Positions 33,109 through 43,447 of a stretch of DNA of 64,000 bases are shown here, piece after piece (position 1 is the first letter of the stretch; each line of letters begins with the position of its first letter). The stretch comes from Vibrio pomeroyi. Lineage in GTDB: Bacteria; Pseudomonadota; Gammaproteobacteria; Enterobacterales; Vibrionaceae. The stretch spans positions 3,410,001 through 3,474,000 of the forward strand of contig CP090854.1 in NCBI GenBank assembly GCA_041879425.1, written 5' to 3'. The position numbers and the translations under genes are program-made. Below the pieces are notes generated by a model. It searched no databases. It saw only the letters and a program-made list of their open reading frames with translations, and was not told the DNA's origin.

Positions 33109-33871
33109 ACCCTAACTGCTTTAACATGCTATTTAGTGCACTTTCTTTTTTAGGAAGTGCACTACAAAAAACCTCACGCACTCCCCCCTCTTTATTGCCA
33201 CTTTCCAAATCCAATAAATCTTGTACTCGCTTAGCGATCGCTTTACCAGAATCAACCAATAAAACATTGCTACCTAAGACCTGTTGAATCTCGGACTTTA
33301 TCAATGGGAAATGTGTGCACCCTAAAACGGCCACATCTATAGTGTTGAGCATAGGATGAAGGATTTGCTGTAACTCTTGAAGATTAATCACCTCACCTCT
33401 GAGTTTCTCTTCAGCCATATCCACCAGCCGAGTAGAACCTAAAAGTTCGACTCTTTTATTACTCGAGAAGTTTTTGATTAAGTCGTGCGTGTATTGACGA
33501 GTGATCGTCGCAGGAGTAGCAATAAGACCAACTGCTTTATTAGCAAGCAGGGATGCCGGCTTAATGGCCGGTACAACACCAACTATAGGGATAAGGTTAT
33601 TAGCTCTGAGTGTCGGTAAGACAATCGTGCTCGCCGTATTACACGCTATCACTACAATATCAATCGCGTGACTAGCTACAAAACTGGCCACGATGCTTTG
33701 AACTCTGCGAATGAGCACTTGCTGATCGAGTTCACCATAAGGGTAAGCCTCGTTGTCGAATACATAGATATAGTTATGATTCGGTAGTAACTGACTTATC
33801 TCTTTATATACAGATAGACCACCCACTCCAGAATCAAAGACCAATATATTTTTTTGTAGACTATCCGACAC
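33071..33871 (-). CDS. murI: glutamate racemase
   Basis: Supplies D-glutamate for peptidoglycan. At 266 residues it has a normal length. Both catalytic cysteines are in their motifs: [14 protein letters not shown] (about residue 78) and [10 protein letters not shown] (about residue 190); DSGVGGLSV near the N-terminus is the substrate-binding loop. The gene converges with the RRM gene and overlaps it by 38 bases. In E. coli murI also lies between btuB and the rrnB operon. Confidence 0.96.
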   Translation of the reverse strand: MSDSLQKNILVFDSGVGGLSVYKEISQLLPNHNYIYVFDNEAYPYGELDQQVLIRRVQSIVASFVASHAIDIVVIACNTASTIVLPTLRANNLIPIVGVVPAIKPASLLANKAVGLIATPATITRQYTHDLIKNFSSNKRVELLGSTRLVDMAEEKLRGEVINLQELQQILHPMLNTIDVAVLGCTHFPLIKSEIQQVLGSNVLLVDSGKAIAKRVQDLLDLESGNKEGGVREVFCSALPKKESALNSMLKQLGFSSVQIRPLQDV

Positions 33872-33937
33872 AGCGATTACCTATAATAAGTTTCGCTGCA
33901 ATGATACTCCTTCGCTTAGTTTTCGCCAATCTTCACT

Positions 33938-34603
33938 CTATATAATGCAAGCTTGATAGCGTTGATGAACAAAACGCTCACCTTGCTCTACATTTTGTAA
34001 CTCTATCTCAAGCTTTCCTTTAAAACACGGTGCTGACGTCACTAAGGTATGGAACTCACCGTCTTCACCACATGGATCGACATAACTCGGTAAACTGTCT
34101 ATTAGTTCTAACGTGTATTTCTGCCCACAGTAGCTCTTATCCAATGCGTCGCTATCAACCGTGACGAGAAAGGTTTCGATTTCTCTGTTTATTATCTCAC
34201 TAGCTAGAGCCTGACTACTCTCTCCCATTAGTGGAAACACACACTCCCAGCCAGCCGGTTCTATATAGCTTTTGCGGTAGTCGGCTATGCCGTTACAAAA
34301 CATATCGCCAAATGCGACCGCATCAATTGATAAGCCAGACCCTTTCAATGCTGAGACAATCGTACTTTGGTAAATCTCATTACTTGGGAACACTTCGGGA
34401 AGCTCTATGGTGATGAGTGGCAAACCGATTAATTGCGCCTGCATAGCCACGACATCAATCGGAGTCACTTGGAAAGGGACTTCATCTCCAACATACGTAG
34501 TATAGAGAGCAACAACTTCATACTCGACACTCTCAAGTAAGCGCTCTAGGGTTAAGGTGGAGTCTTTACCTGATGACCAGCTTATGACGACTTTCTTTTT
34601 CAT
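33938..34603 (-). CDS. PP-loop ATP-binding protein, diphthamide-synthase-like (Dph6/DUF71) family
   Basis: 221 residues with the PP-loop SSGKDSTLTLERLL at residues 9-22, which binds ATP for adenylation chemistry in the N-type ATP pyrophosphatase superfamily. The DUF71 hallmark segments FGDMFCNGI and CGEDGEFHT are present. The archaeal/eukaryotic homologue amidates diphthamide on EF-2; bacteria lack diphthamide, so the substrate here is unknown. It lies downstream of btuB and upstream of murI on the same strand, behind the btuB terminator. Confidence 0.82.
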   Translation of the reverse strand: MKKKVVISWSSGKDSTLTLERLLESVEYEVVALYTTYVGDEVPFQVTPIDVVAMQAQLIGLPLITIELPEVFPSNEIYQSTIVSALKGSGLSIDAVAFGDMFCNGIADYRKSYIEPAGWECVFPLMGESSQALASEIINREIETFLVTVDSDALDKSYCGQKYTLELIDSLPSYVDPCGEDGEFHTLVTSAPCFKGKLEIELQNVEQGERFVHQRYQACII

Positions 34604-34620
34604 TGATATACCCGATAAGA

Positions 34621-34642
34621 AAAAACCGCCCGAAGGCGGTTT
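34621..34642 (-). terminator. rho-independent terminator of btuB
   Basis: Hairpin AAACCGCC / GGCGGTTT with a minus-strand T run, 10 bases past the btuB stop. Confidence 0.85.
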
Positions 34643-34651
34643 AGGTGTTAA

Positions 34652-36487
34652 TTAGAATTGGTAAGTAGCATTCACGTAATATGTACGCTCTGGTGATGGA
34701 TATCCACCAGCAGTCTCGTACTCTTCGTCAGTTAAGTTATCCACTCGACCATTTAAAGTAAGGTTTTCATTCGCATAGTAGTTCACTGAAACATCAAACA
34801 AGCTATACGCTGCGAGATCTTCAGAGAAGTCCGGTCTCTCACCTACATATTGGTAACCTAGTGAAACATCAACCTCATCGAAACTAGCCACTGCATTATA
34901 CTTGTAAATCTTCTTAGCTCGGCGTATCAGTTGCTCACCAGATTGATCTTCTGGGTCTTGGAAGTTCGCGCTCACTTGGTGATTAATAAAGCTAGTATCA
35001 AATCCAACGACCATTTCCACACCACGTAGTTGGCTTTCGCCATCGGTATTGTAGTACTTATTTGTCGCGTAGTTGTAATCAATTAAGTCTTCAACGTTCG
35101 TGTCATAGCCAGTAATCGACCAATCAACATCCTTGATTAAGCCACCAAAAGTCAGCTCGAATGAATCTGCCTTTTCAGCTTCTAACTGTGCATTACCGTA
35201 GTAGCTGTATAGTTGATATAAGTTAGGTGCCTTGAAGGATGTGCCATAAGCTGCTTTCACGACAAGCCACTCAGCATAACGATAGCCTAACCCTGTGTTG
35301 TAAGTGGTTTCGGTACCAAACTGTTCATTGTCATCCACACGAAGGCTCAGCTCGCCAAACACTTTATCCGCATCAGCGTTTAATGCAGCGAAGTACGCAA
35401 CATTCGTTCTGTCGTATTCAGTATTCGAAGGCTTAACAATATAAGCCTCATCACGCCAATCTACACCGCCACTAAGAGTCAGTACCGACGTCAGTTTGTA
35501 TGAATTCACCCATTGAACATTTAGCTGTTCAAGCTCATCAGATGTTGCTGACGCAGAGTTCTTGCCTAAAGACTGTTCGTAGTTCCAGTTATCTTGATTC
35601 TGATAGTTAACTAGGAAATCAGACTTAAGTTCACTGCCACTATATTTAACACCAGTAGCAAAGGTAGAGTTTTGCACCTCTGCTTCTTTGTAAGAATGGA
35701 CTGGGTTGCCGGTATTAAAATCAACATATGAACCATCATATTGAGAGATAGTCTCGAACATGCGGAAGTTAGCAAAACCACTCCATTGCTGATCAAAATT
35801 ATGAACATAACCAATTAGTGCGTTGCGCGATTCAAAACCATGGCGGTCACCATCATTTATTCCTGGCATTGGGTGAACGTTGTAACCCTCATCCGAATCA
35901 TAACCAACAGATACGTTTAAGTGACCATTTTCACCGACCTTAGTACCACTAACAAAACTCAGCTCTTGGTAATCTAAGCTTCCTAAACCAGCACTTACCG
36001 CCGTTTTTTCATTGTCGGAATTTGCAACGGTAATAATGTTAATAACACCGCCGATAGCTTCTGAGCCATACATAGCAGCACGGGCACCTCGAACGTATTC
36101 CACTCGATCAACGAATGTAATTGGTAACTGGCTAAAGTCGACTCCACCTTTTGCAGCCCGCGCAAAACGAATACCATCAATTAGAACAAGTACTTGATCA
36201 GAGTTAGCACCACGAACAAAGATCGAAGCTTGCTGTCCTCGCCCTCCATTTTGTGAAACCTGAATACCCGTCAATCGTCTAAAAACATCTGTTAGAGACT
36301 TAGCTTGAATTCGATCGATATCTTGGCGTGTTACTACTTCAACTTGAGCGACAACACTTTCCGTGCTTTGCTCAAAACGATTAGCCGTAACCACCATGGT
36401 TTCGTCGGCAGAGGCTTCTTGGGCGTGTAAATTGGAGATAGGTGAAAGCAGCGATGCTACAGCTATCGCTAAAAGGGATTTGTTCAT
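34652..36487 (-). CDS. btuB: TonB-dependent vitamin B12 outer-membrane receptor
   Basis: Imports cobalamin across the outer membrane using TonB energy. It has 611 residues: signal peptide (about 1-22, cleaved near HAQEA), TonB box ETMVVTAN, plug domain (about 30-150; GGRGQQASIFVRGANSDQV) and a 22-strand barrel ending in aromatic F (YYVNATYQF), as needed for BAM recognition. A cobalamin riboswitch immediately upstream fixes the substrate class. Its position between murI and trmA matches E. coli btuB. Confidence 0.95.
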   Translation of the reverse strand: MNKSLLAIAVASLLSPISNLHAQEASADETMVVTANRFEQSTESVVAQVEVVTRQDIDRIQAKSLTDVFRRLTGIQVSQNGGRGQQASIFVRGANSDQVLVLIDGIRFARAAKGGVDFSQLPITFVDRVEYVRGARAAMYGSEAIGGVINIITVANSDNEKTAVSAGLGSLDYQELSFVSGTKVGENGHLNVSVGYDSDEGYNVHPMPGINDGDRHGFESRNALIGYVHNFDQQWSGFANFRMFETISQYDGSYVDFNTGNPVHSYKEAEVQNSTFATGVKYSGSELKSDFLVNYQNQDNWNYEQSLGKNSASATSDELEQLNVQWVNSYKLTSVLTLSGGVDWRDEAYIVKPSNTEYDRTNVAYFAALNADADKVFGELSLRVDDNEQFGTETTYNTGLGYRYAEWLVVKAAYGTSFKAPNLYQLYSYYGNAQLEAEKADSFELTFGGLIKDVDWSITGYDTNVEDLIDYNYATNKYYNTDGESQLRGVEMVVGFDTSFINHQVSANFQDPEDQSGEQLIRRAKKIYKYNAVASFDEVDVSLGYQYVGERPDFSEDLAAYSLFDVSVNYYANENLTLNGRVDNLTDEEYETAGGYPSPERTYYVNATYQF

Positions 36488-36539
36488 GTTGTTATCCTAA
36501 ATCGCGTAAATTCCTACCAAACCACATCTTATGGTTTAG

Positions 36540-36730
36540 CTACTGGCAGGTATTCGGACTCAAGAGTACAACCTTATGGTTACCTTATATTCGACTTCCC
36601 ACAAAAAGCTATTTGCAGTGTCTTATGAATACTTGTTCTCTTTTACCGCTGCGCGTCAGTTCTGGATTCACACCAGATTCCCTCTTCAGCCATCTATACA
36701 TCTAAATGGCACCAGCTTGCCGAAGATAGT
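36540..36730 (-). promoter_or_regulatory. cobalamin (AdoCbl-type) riboswitch upstream of btuB
   Basis: The minus strand contains, in order, the conserved block GGGAATCTGGTGTGAATCC, then ACTGACGCGCAGCGGT, the GACACTGC segment, and the B12 box AGTCCGAATACCTGCC about 50 bases before the btuB start. These match the cobalamin riboswitch core (GGGAA...GGTG, GAC.CGC..CGG, AG.CCGG.TACCTGCC). High B12 would be expected to reduce btuB expression, probably by blocking translation, since no clear terminator hairpin follows. Confidence 0.9.
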
Positions 36731-36885
36731 ATTGACCTCTGAATCATTTGTCTAGTCTAAGATAGTTATAAGCTATAGTTTTCATGGCCTATTTACACTG
36801 ATTGGCTCTCAACACTGGACAAGCGCCTGTGATTGAATAAAATCTGCGCTCTTGATTTAAAAGCACGACAGCAAAAGGCATAACA

Positions 36886-37995
36886 ATGGCGAATTTAGAT
36901 GTAAACCCGCAACGCTACCAAGAACAACTGGCAGAAAAGACTGAGCGTCTTACTGAAATGTTCTCAGAATATAATGTGCCTGAGCTGGAAGTGTATGAAT
37001 CTCCAGAACAACACTACCGCATGCGTGCTGAGTTCCGCGTGTGGCATGAAGGTGACGATATGTATTACGTCATGTTCAATCAAGAGACCAAAGAAAAATA
37101 CCGTGTAGACCAGTTCCCCGCTGCTAGTCGTCTTATCAATGACTTGATGCCTCTATTAACTGATGCAATGAAGAACAACCATTCTCTACGCCACAAGCTA
37201 TTCCAAGTAGATTTCCTTTCTACGCTAAGCGGTGAGATTTTGGTGTCACTGCTTTACCACCGTCAGTTGGGTGAGCAATGGATTCAAGATGCTAAAGCGC
37301 TAAAACAGCAATTGAACGATGAAGGTTTTAATCTAAACCTGATTGGCCGTGCGCGTAAGATGAAGATCGTTTTAGACCGTGATTACGTTATTGAGAAACT
37401 AGACGTAAATGGCGATAGCTACATCTACCAACATGTAGAAAACAGCTTTACTCAACCAAACGGCAAAGTAGCAGAGAAAATGTTGGAATGGGCTGTCGAC
37501 TGTACTCAAGATAGCAAAGGCGACTTGCTTGAACTTTACTGTGGTAACGGTAACTTCTCATTAGCATTGGCACAAAACTTCGAGCGTGTACTGGCAACAG
37601 AACTAGCGAAGCCATCTGTAGAGTCAGCGCAATACAACATTGCAGCGAACAAGATTGAAAATGTTCAGATCATTCGTATGTCTGCGGAAGATTTTACCGT
37701 AGCAATGGAAGGCAAGCGTGAGTTCCGCCGTCTACAGCAAGCGAACATCGATCTTAAGAGCTACAACTGCAACACTATCTTTGTTGATCCACCACGCTCA
37801 GGTATGGATGTTGATACTTGTAAGATGGTTCAAGGTTACGAGCGCATCATGTACATCTCTTGTAACCCTGAAACGTTGAAAGAGAACCTAGAGATCCTAA
37901 GCGAAACACACGACATCACTCGTTTTGCTCTGTTTGACCAGTTCCCTTACACGCACCACATGGAAGCTGGCGTATTCCTAGAGCGTAAAGCGTAA
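36886..37995 (+). CDS. trmA: tRNA (uracil-5-)-methyltransferase
   Basis: Makes m5U54 in the T loop of tRNAs using SAM. At 369 residues it has the normal length. The SAM-binding motif [15 protein letters not shown] (about 214-228), DPPRSGMD and the catalytic-cysteine motif YISCNPETL (about 327) are intact. The class lacks an N-terminal iron-sulfur TRAM module, as for E. coli TrmA. It diverges from the btuB riboswitch and converges with yijD. Confidence 0.97.
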   Translation: MANLDVNPQRYQEQLAEKTERLTEMFSEYNVPELEVYESPEQHYRMRAEFRVWHEGDDMYYVMFNQETKEKYRVDQFPAASRLINDLMPLLTDAMKNNHSLRHKLFQVDFLSTLSGEILVSLLYHRQLGEQWIQDAKALKQQLNDEGFNLNLIGRARKMKIVLDRDYVIEKLDVNGDSYIYQHVENSFTQPNGKVAEKMLEWAVDCTQDSKGDLLELYCGNGNFSLALAQNFERVLATELAKPSVESAQYNIAANKIENVQIIRMSAEDFTVAMEGKREFRRLQQANIDLKSYNCNTIFVDPPRSGMDVDTCKMVQGYERIMYISCNPETLKENLEILSETHDITRFALFDQFPYTHHMEAGVFLERKA

Positions 37996-38031
37996 GTCTC
38001 GCTTTCTAAGTCTAAGCCAAACAACAGATAC

Positions 38032-38061
38032 AAAAAAACGAGCCCATTGGCTCGTTTTTTT
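38032..38061. terminator. bidirectional terminator between trmA and yijD
   Basis: AAAAAAACGAGCC / GGCTCGTTTTTTT: a perfect stem with A and T runs on both sides, so it can end both converging transcripts. Confidence 0.92.
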
Positions 38062-38076
38062 AATTTCTAAATCAGC

Positions 38077-38448
38077 TTAAGCGGTTTTACCGATAAAGCC
38101 TAGCTTCTTACCTACCCATGCAAGAAGCAACATCGCGACAATAATCGCAAAGAAGTTTGAGCCAGCATCAGGGTGTTGTGCCTTCACAAAAGCCGAGTGG
38201 CCAAATGCGCCGACAAAGAAACAAGCTAAACCTACTAATGGAATATCTTCAGATACTGGGTTAGTTAGGTACTCTTGGTAAAGTGCTTGTACAGCCAAGA
38301 CTAAAGCAATCAGTGGGAAAATAGAGAAGCCCACTTCGCTCATTGTTACCCAAGATAACAGAGCATCACCACACACACCGGCAATAACAGCAAGTACGAG
38401 TGTCTTTCTTTCTGAACCACGGTTTACAGTATTATTTTCATTCGACAT
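38077..38448 (-). CDS. yijD: YijD-family inner membrane protein
   Basis: 123 residues with four predicted membrane segments (about 16-35, 42-57, 71-87, 97-113). Its sequence and its place directly downstream of fabR and facing trmA match E. coli yijD, whose function is not known. Its ATG overlaps the fabR stop by one base (TAATG), so the two are translationally coupled and the protein may have a lipid-related role. Confidence 0.85.
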   Translation of the reverse strand: MSNENNTVNRGSERKTLVLAVIAGVCGDALLSWVTMSEVGFSIFPLIALVLAVQALYQEYLTNPVSEDIPLVGLACFFVGAFGHSAFVKAQHPDAGSNFFAIIVAMLLLAWVGKKLGFIGKTA

Positions 38449-39080
38449 TATTCAATCCCGCCTTTTAATCGGTTACGTTCACGTTCTTTACGATACCAAA
38501 AAGCCCCTTTGGCCATCATTCGCAATTGCATGATCAAGCGTTCAGCCAGTTCATCTCGCTGACGTCGATCTAAATCTAATGCTTCTGCCCCTGAATTGAA
38601 AACCAAGATAACGGAGGCTTCAGCTTGAGTAAAAGCTTCGTCTCGTGTCATGCCGGTTGTTATCAAATATTCGGTTAACTCAGCAGAGAAGTGCTGTATC
38701 TCACGAGCTACCGCCGCACGAAACTCAAACGAGGTTCCTGAGCGCTCTCGTAATAACAGTCTGAATACGTTTGGGCTGCTTTCAATGAATTCCATAAAGG
38801 TTTCAACCGATGTGCGAATCACACTGCCTTCTTTTACTATGCGTTGCCTAGCTTGTCGCATGAGCTGGCGCAGTAGTAAGCCACCTTCATCAACCATGGT
38901 TAAGCCAAGCTCATCCATGTCTTTGAAGTGACGATAAAAGGAAGTCGGTGCTATTCCAGCCTCACGAGCGACTTCTCTCAAGCTTAGGTTGGAAAAACTA
39001 CGATCGGCACTGAGTTGGCTAAATGCTGCATCGATTAAGCTGCGACGAGTTTTTTCTTTTTGCTGTGCGCGAATGCCCAT
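38448..39080 (-). CDS. fabR: TetR-family repressor of unsaturated fatty acid synthesis
   Basis: FabR senses the ratio of unsaturated to saturated acyl chains and represses fabA/fabB. The ATG at 39080 ([15 protein letters not shown]) matches the E. coli start and gives 210 residues; an upstream ATG at 39089 would add three. The helix-turn-helix is at about 28-52 ([21 protein letters not shown]), unusually well conserved. No FabR operator was found in its own upstream region by eye. Confidence 0.94.
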   Translation of the reverse strand: MGIRAQQKEKTRRSLIDAAFSQLSADRSFSNLSLREVAREAGIAPTSFYRHFKDMDELGLTMVDEGGLLLRQLMRQARQRIVKEGSVIRTSVETFMEFIESSPNVFRLLLRERSGTSFEFRAAVAREIQHFSAELTEYLITTGMTRDEAFTQAEASVILVFNSGAEALDLDRRQRDELAERLIMQLRMMAKGAFWYRKERERNRLKGGIE

Positions 39081-39416
39081 TGGTTTCATACTTTATCAAT
39101 TTCTTCTTTTACAGCCTAAACAGGCATGTCTAATACTCTCTTCAATATAACGCGAATCACTTATTTATATAAGGCACTCCGGTTATATAAGACACTCAAC
39201 ACGCCTCTTTGTTCACGTACCGAAGTAAATACGTTCGAAGAAAAAATTTCAATATCCACACTGTCATTTGGAGACATACGACATACCAAATATTATTTTT
39301 TCGGTAACACTGCGTGATCTCACCGACTCTCTGATGCCCTTTTCATGTACCCAAGAACAGAATCAGTTAAAATCTCGCTAAAGCAATGTTAATCAAATAT
39401 AACAAGGAAGATATCT
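39081..39416. promoter_or_regulatory. fabR-sthA divergent intergenic region with a 15-base direct repeat
   Basis: About 330 bases without an ORF. It holds a direct repeat, TTATATAAGGCACTC (39165-39179) and TTATATAAGACACTC (39183-39197), one mismatch and an 18-base period, about 85 to 115 bases upstream of the fabR start. Repeats on the same helix face may be regulator sites; the regulator is unknown. Confidence 0.5.
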
Positions 39417-40817
39417 ATGCCACACTCCAACCACTTTGATGTAATCGTAATTGGTAGTGGCCCCGGAGGCGAAGGGGCAGCGATGGGGTTAACCAAAGCC
39501 GGGTTGAACGTTGCAATCATTGAAAAAGAGAGCAGCGTTGGTGGTGGTTGTACCCACTGGGGAACCATTCCTTCCAAAGCACTGCGTCATGCCGTAAGCC
39601 GTATTATTGAATTCAATAACAACCCACTGTTTTGTCAGAACAACAAAAGCATTCACTCAACGTTCTCTAACATTTTGGGGCACGCGAAATCAGTCATCGA
39701 TAAACAGACTCGACTACGCCAAGGCTTCTATGACCGTAACCAATGCACACTAGTATTTGGTACTGCGCGTTTTATCGATACCAACACTGTCTCGGTAATG
39801 CAAAGCGATGGCACTGAAGAACATTACAGTGCAGACAAATTTGTTATCGCGACAGGCTCTCGCCCATATCAACCAGACAACGTCGACTTCTTACACGAGC
39901 GTGTTTACGACAGTGACTCGATTCTTTCTCTTAAACACGACCCTCAACACATCATCATTTATGGTGCTGGTGTTATTGGTTGTGAGTACGCGTCTATCTT
40001 CCGCGGTTTAGGTGTTAAAACCGATCTCATCAATACTCGAGACCGCCTACTATCATTCTTAGACAATGAAACCTCTGATGCGCTTTCTTACCACTTCTGG
40101 AACAGCGGTGTAGTGATTCGTAACGACGAAACCTTTGAGAAAATCGAAGGAACGGACGATGGCGTGATCATTCACTTAGAATCCGGCAAGAAAATGCGTG
40201 CCGACTGCCTACTGTATGCCAATGGCCGAACCGGTAATACCGATAAGTTGAACCTTGGTGCGGTTGGCTTAGAAGCGGATTCTCGTGGACAAGTATCCGT
40301 AAACACCAATTACCAAACCAATGTTGACCATGTTTACGCGGTAGGTGATGTGATTGGCTACCCTAGCCTAGCGAGTGCGGCTTATGACCAAGGTCGATTC
40401 GTTGCACAAGCGATTGTCAAAGGTGAAGCTGAACGCCACCTTATTGAAGACATTCCAACCGGTATCTACACCATCCCTGAGATCAGTTCTGTTGGTAAAA
40501 CCGAGCAAGAACTAACGGCTGCGAAAGTACCTTATGAAGTGGGACGTTCTTCATTCAAACACTTAGCTCGTGCTCAAATCGCAGGTAAAGATATTGGTAG
40601 CTTGAAGATCCTATTCCACCGTGAAACCAAAGAGATTTTGGGTATCCACGTGTTTGGTGAGCGTGCGGCTGAAATCATCCATATCGGCCAAGCGATTATG
40701 GAGCAGAAAGGTGAAGCAAATACCATCGAGTACTTTGTGAATACCACCTTTAACTACCCAACGATGGCAGAAGCTTATCGTGTTGCAGCACTTAACGGAC
40801 TTAACCGTTTGTTCTAA
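39417..40817 (+). CDS. sthA: soluble pyridine nucleotide transhydrogenase
   Basis: FAD flavoprotein that reoxidises NADPH with NAD+. At 466 residues it has the family length. FAD motif [12 protein letters not shown] (about 13-24), NAD(P) motif [13 protein letters not shown] (about 182-194) and the [14 protein letters not shown] segment are present. The redox pair of related disulfide reductases is incomplete (GGGCTHWGT keeps only the first Cys), which is the normal SthA signature. It diverges from fabR, as in E. coli. Confidence 0.96.
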   Translation: MPHSNHFDVIVIGSGPGGEGAAMGLTKAGLNVAIIEKESSVGGGCTHWGTIPSKALRHAVSRIIEFNNNPLFCQNNKSIHSTFSNILGHAKSVIDKQTRLRQGFYDRNQCTLVFGTARFIDTNTVSVMQSDGTEEHYSADKFVIATGSRPYQPDNVDFLHERVYDSDSILSLKHDPQHIIIYGAGVIGCEYASIFRGLGVKTDLINTRDRLLSFLDNETSDALSYHFWNSGVVIRNDETFEKIEGTDDGVIIHLESGKKMRADCLLYANGRTGNTDKLNLGAVGLEADSRGQVSVNTNYQTNVDHVYAVGDVIGYPSLASAAYDQGRFVAQAIVKGEAERHLIEDIPTGIYTIPEISSVGKTEQELTAAKVPYEVGRSSFKHLARAQIAGKDIGSLKILFHRETKEILGIHVFGERAAEIIHIGQAIMEQKGEANTIEYFVNTTFNYPTMAEAYRVAALNGLNRLF

Positions 40818-40863
40818 ATAAAAAACCAACAGGAGTATTTGACCACCCATAGGCCAAATACAT

Positions 40864-40891
40864 AAACAGCAAGCCATGAGCTTGCTGTTTT
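40864..40891 (+). terminator. rho-independent terminator of sthA
   Basis: Stem AAACAGCAAGC / GCTTGCTGTTT with loop CATGA, 47 bases past the stop. Confidence 0.85.
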
Positions 40892-40997
40892 CATTTAAGG
40901 CACTGAAAAATATAGCATCTAGAGTAATTAGATCATGATGTTCTAAATATCCCTTTACCTGTACAGCCTCTATTTGTTGCTCCCTGAACTTAGCTAT

Positions 40998-42302
40998 CTA
41001 AGCGAGAAACTCTCCCTTCTTCCACTGGGAAACAAATAGAACACCCAGACCAATCCCACGCATCGCCATAAAGCTCAGCATCGCTAGCCACAGTGCATGG
41101 TTCTCTAAACCTGATGCTAAGTAGAAAATCGCAAAGAAGCTGCAGGTCGCCACGAACATGCTATTGCGCATATCCTTGCCCTTGGTTGCCCCGACAAAAA
41201 TCCCATCGAGCAGAAAGCACCACATAGAAACTAGCGGCATCGCTATCAGCCATGGCAGAAACACTTCTGCTTGGCTCTTAACGTCAGGGATTGTGGTGAT
41301 CATGTTAATCAAGCTAGACCCGGCAATCGCGAACACGATAGTGAGCACCAAACAAATATTGAAGCTCCAGAAAAAAGTGCCAATCAATGATTGGTTTAAT
41401 TCGTCTTTATCTTTCGCGCCAATCGCTTTACCGACCATGGCTTCCATCGCGTAAGCGAAGCCATCCATCCCATAAGAGATGATCATCAAAAAGCTCATCA
41501 ATACCGCATTAGCCGCCACAACATCATCGCCAAAGCTTGCCCCTTGGAAAGTCATAAAAGTAAAAGTAGCTTGTAGACATAATGAGCGGAGAAAGATATC
41601 GCGATTCAGTTTTACGAAACGGCTCAAGCCTTGACTGGTTTTCTTAAGCAAATCCCACGGTGAAGGAAGTTGTCTCTTAATCCAGATTCGATAAACGCAG
41701 ATTAAGCCAAACGTTAAGCCTGCATAATCAGCCATTACTGATGCCAACGCGGCACCTTCAACCTGCCACCCAAGACCAATAACAAATACGATATCCAAAA
41801 CGATGTTGGTGATATTAGTGATAATCACCATCCACATTGGCGCTTTGGCATTCTGAGTTCCTAGCAACCAGCCTAAAATCACAAAGTTAGTGAGCGCCGC
41901 AGGTGCACTCCATGCTCGAATAGAGAAATACTGCTGACCGTAGTGTTTCACTTGGTCACTGGCGCTACTCAATGAGAAAACCAGATCCGCAACCAAGCTA
42001 TGCAAAAGTAAGAAGACACCAGCAAATCCTAAAGCCATGGTAACACCCTGCACGAACACCAAACCGAGCTGTTTGCCATCATCTGCACCATAAGATTGTG
42101 CTGCGAGCCCAGTTGTCGACATGCGCAAGAAACCGAGCAGCCAGAAGGTCACGCTGATCATGGTGCCACCTAATGCCACACCACCGAGATACCAAGAATG
42201 CTCTAAGTGACCGATAACCGCGGCATCAACTAAGCCAAGGAGTGGAACGGTAATATTGGAAAGTACCATCGGGATCGCGAGCAACAGCACTTGCTTGTGC
42301 AT
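40998..42302 (-). CDS. dinF: MATE-family efflux transporter, DinF type
   Basis: A 12-helix Na+/H+-coupled multidrug exporter of the DinF subfamily. Starting at the ATG at 42302 (MHKQVLLLAIPMVLSNIT) it has 434 residues; a GTG at 42359 would add 19 (453 in all) and is the alternative. The family motif PLLGLVDAAVIGHL is in helix 1. In E. coli dinF directly follows lexA and is SOS-induced; here a methyltransferase gene separates them and no LexA box was seen near the start. Confidence 0.9.
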   Translation of the reverse strand: MHKQVLLLAIPMVLSNITVPLLGLVDAAVIGHLEHSWYLGGVALGGTMISVTFWLLGFLRMSTTGLAAQSYGADDGKQLGLVFVQGVTMALGFAGVFLLLHSLVADLVFSLSSASDQVKHYGQQYFSIRAWSAPAALTNFVILGWLLGTQNAKAPMWMVIITNITNIVLDIVFVIGLGWQVEGAALASVMADYAGLTFGLICVYRIWIKRQLPSPWDLLKKTSQGLSRFVKLNRDIFLRSLCLQATFTFMTFQGASFGDDVVAANAVLMSFLMIISYGMDGFAYAMEAMVGKAIGAKDKDELNQSLIGTFFWSFNICLVLTIVFAIAGSSLINMITTIPDVKSQAEVFLPWLIAMPLVSMWCFLLDGIFVGATKGKDMRNSMFVATCSFFAIFYLASGLENHALWLAMLSFMAMRGIGLGVLFVSQWKKGEFLA

Positions 42303-42471
42303 CGCCTGATTGGATAGCGTTTGGAAAATAGTTTGGGGATTAAATAGCTTCACGATCACCTCTTTGATTAGAGGCGATAGTTTAACCTAGTGAGTGTGCT
42401 TTCACTATGTTGTGAGATTTTGCTTATTACTGATATGGCTTCGAGTATGTGTAAATAGTGCAGCTCCTACG

Positions 42472-43350
42472 CTACCACTTCACCAGCACCAATTGCGGTG
42501 TTAAACGCTTTTTAACCTGGGATATTTTGCACAATAATCGCTGCCACAATTTCCAGCGGTTACATTGCTGGTCTAGTGGAGAAAAGGCTTTTACCCATTG
42601 CGTCCATGGTAACCAATTTAAAATGCTATCAACTGGGGAAGATAAGCCATGTGCATAGTCACCAGAACCCAGCTTTTTGCCTAGTGTGCTTGAGCTTTTG
42701 TCTCCCGCTAATACTAAACACGCATGCGCATGAGTAAAGTAGCGGCTCAGAGACTGAATAAAGTGCGCGGTCTGCTGTTCATTACAATCAAGCAGAGCAT
42801 GTTCACACACCACCATCACCGATGCTTGCTCTGGGATGTTTAGTTCATCTAACCAAGTTAGGTCATCAACAGAGCCACACTCTAAACGATAGCGTTCATT
42901 TTTGTGGAACAAGCGTTGGCGCCAAAGCAGATTCTCGGTTACATCGAGCTCGACCCAATGACAGCGGCCGTTATCTAAACGGTAGAAACGGGTATCGAGC
43001 CCTGCTCCCACGTTAATAATCCAAGCATCTGGGTTATGAGATAAAAACTGTTGAACTTGAGAGTCACAAAGTTGAGTGAGTGTCGCGTAAAGAAGTTGTT
43101 GTTGGTCGAGTTCACCGGTAAGGCATTCAGGTGCGAGTTGGCAACGCTTGCAGGCTTGTGCTGCAATAGGGTCATAAACTAAGCCATCGTCGGCAAGGCT
43201 TTCGCGGCTGCGAAACCAAAGGTGTTGAACGAGATTCGTCGGAACTTGAAATTCTTGATGAGCAGACCCTTGATCAGAAGGAGCCCTTTGATCAGAGGCG
43301 CGCGGCTTACGAGTAAGCGGCTTTATTTGAGGTTTGGTTGGGTTTGGCAT
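42472..43350 (-). CDS. class I SAM-dependent methyltransferase, leucine carboxyl methyltransferase-like
   Basis: About 292 residues. The SAM-binding motif is INVGAGLDTRFYRL (about residues 108-121), followed by acidic motif VELDVTE, as in the LCMT/polyketide O-methyltransferase (TcmP-like) family; the substrate is unknown. Three ATG codons are adjacent (43356, 43353, 43350); the AAGGA Shine-Dalgarno is eight bases from the third, which I chose. Two Fur-box-like sequences lie 33-84 bases upstream, so iron repression is likely. It sits between lexA and dinF. Confidence 0.85.
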   Translation of the reverse strand: MPNPTKPQIKPLTRKPRASDQRAPSDQGSAHQEFQVPTNLVQHLWFRSRESLADDGLVYDPIAAQACKRCQLAPECLTGELDQQQLLYATLTQLCDSQVQQFLSHNPDAWIINVGAGLDTRFYRLDNGRCHWVELDVTENLLWRQRLFHKNERYRLECGSVDDLTWLDELNIPEQASVMVVCEHALLDCNEQQTAHFIQSLSRYFTHAHACLVLAGDKSSSTLGKKLGSGDYAHGLSSPVDSILNWLPWTQWVKAFSPLDQQCNRWKLWQRLLCKISQVKKRLTPQLVLVKW

Positions 43351-43382
43351 CATCATCTTCCTTGTATCTCGACAAAGAAGAT

Positions 43383-43434
43383 GATAATGAATATCAATTA
43401 CAATAACAAGTTATTGAGAATAAATATCAATAAG
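43383..43434 (-). promoter_or_regulatory. tandem Fur-box-like sites upstream of the methyltransferase
   Basis: GATAATGAATATCAATTAC (43383-43401) matches the 19-base Fur consensus at 14 positions; GAGAATAAATATCAATAAG (43416-43434) matches at 12. They occupy the short gap between the lexA stop and the methyltransferase start, where its promoter must lie. Confidence 0.65.
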
Positions 43435-43447
43435 CTGTTTGTAATGA

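Noticed and set aside
36442..36705. Plus-strand ORF of 87 codons upstream of trmA
   Set aside because: It is antisense to the btuB start and the cobalamin riboswitch and has no recognisable family.
39417..39616. Loss of the active-site disulfide in the sthA product
   Set aside because: A single Cys in GGGCTHWGT is the normal signature of soluble transhydrogenase, not a defect.
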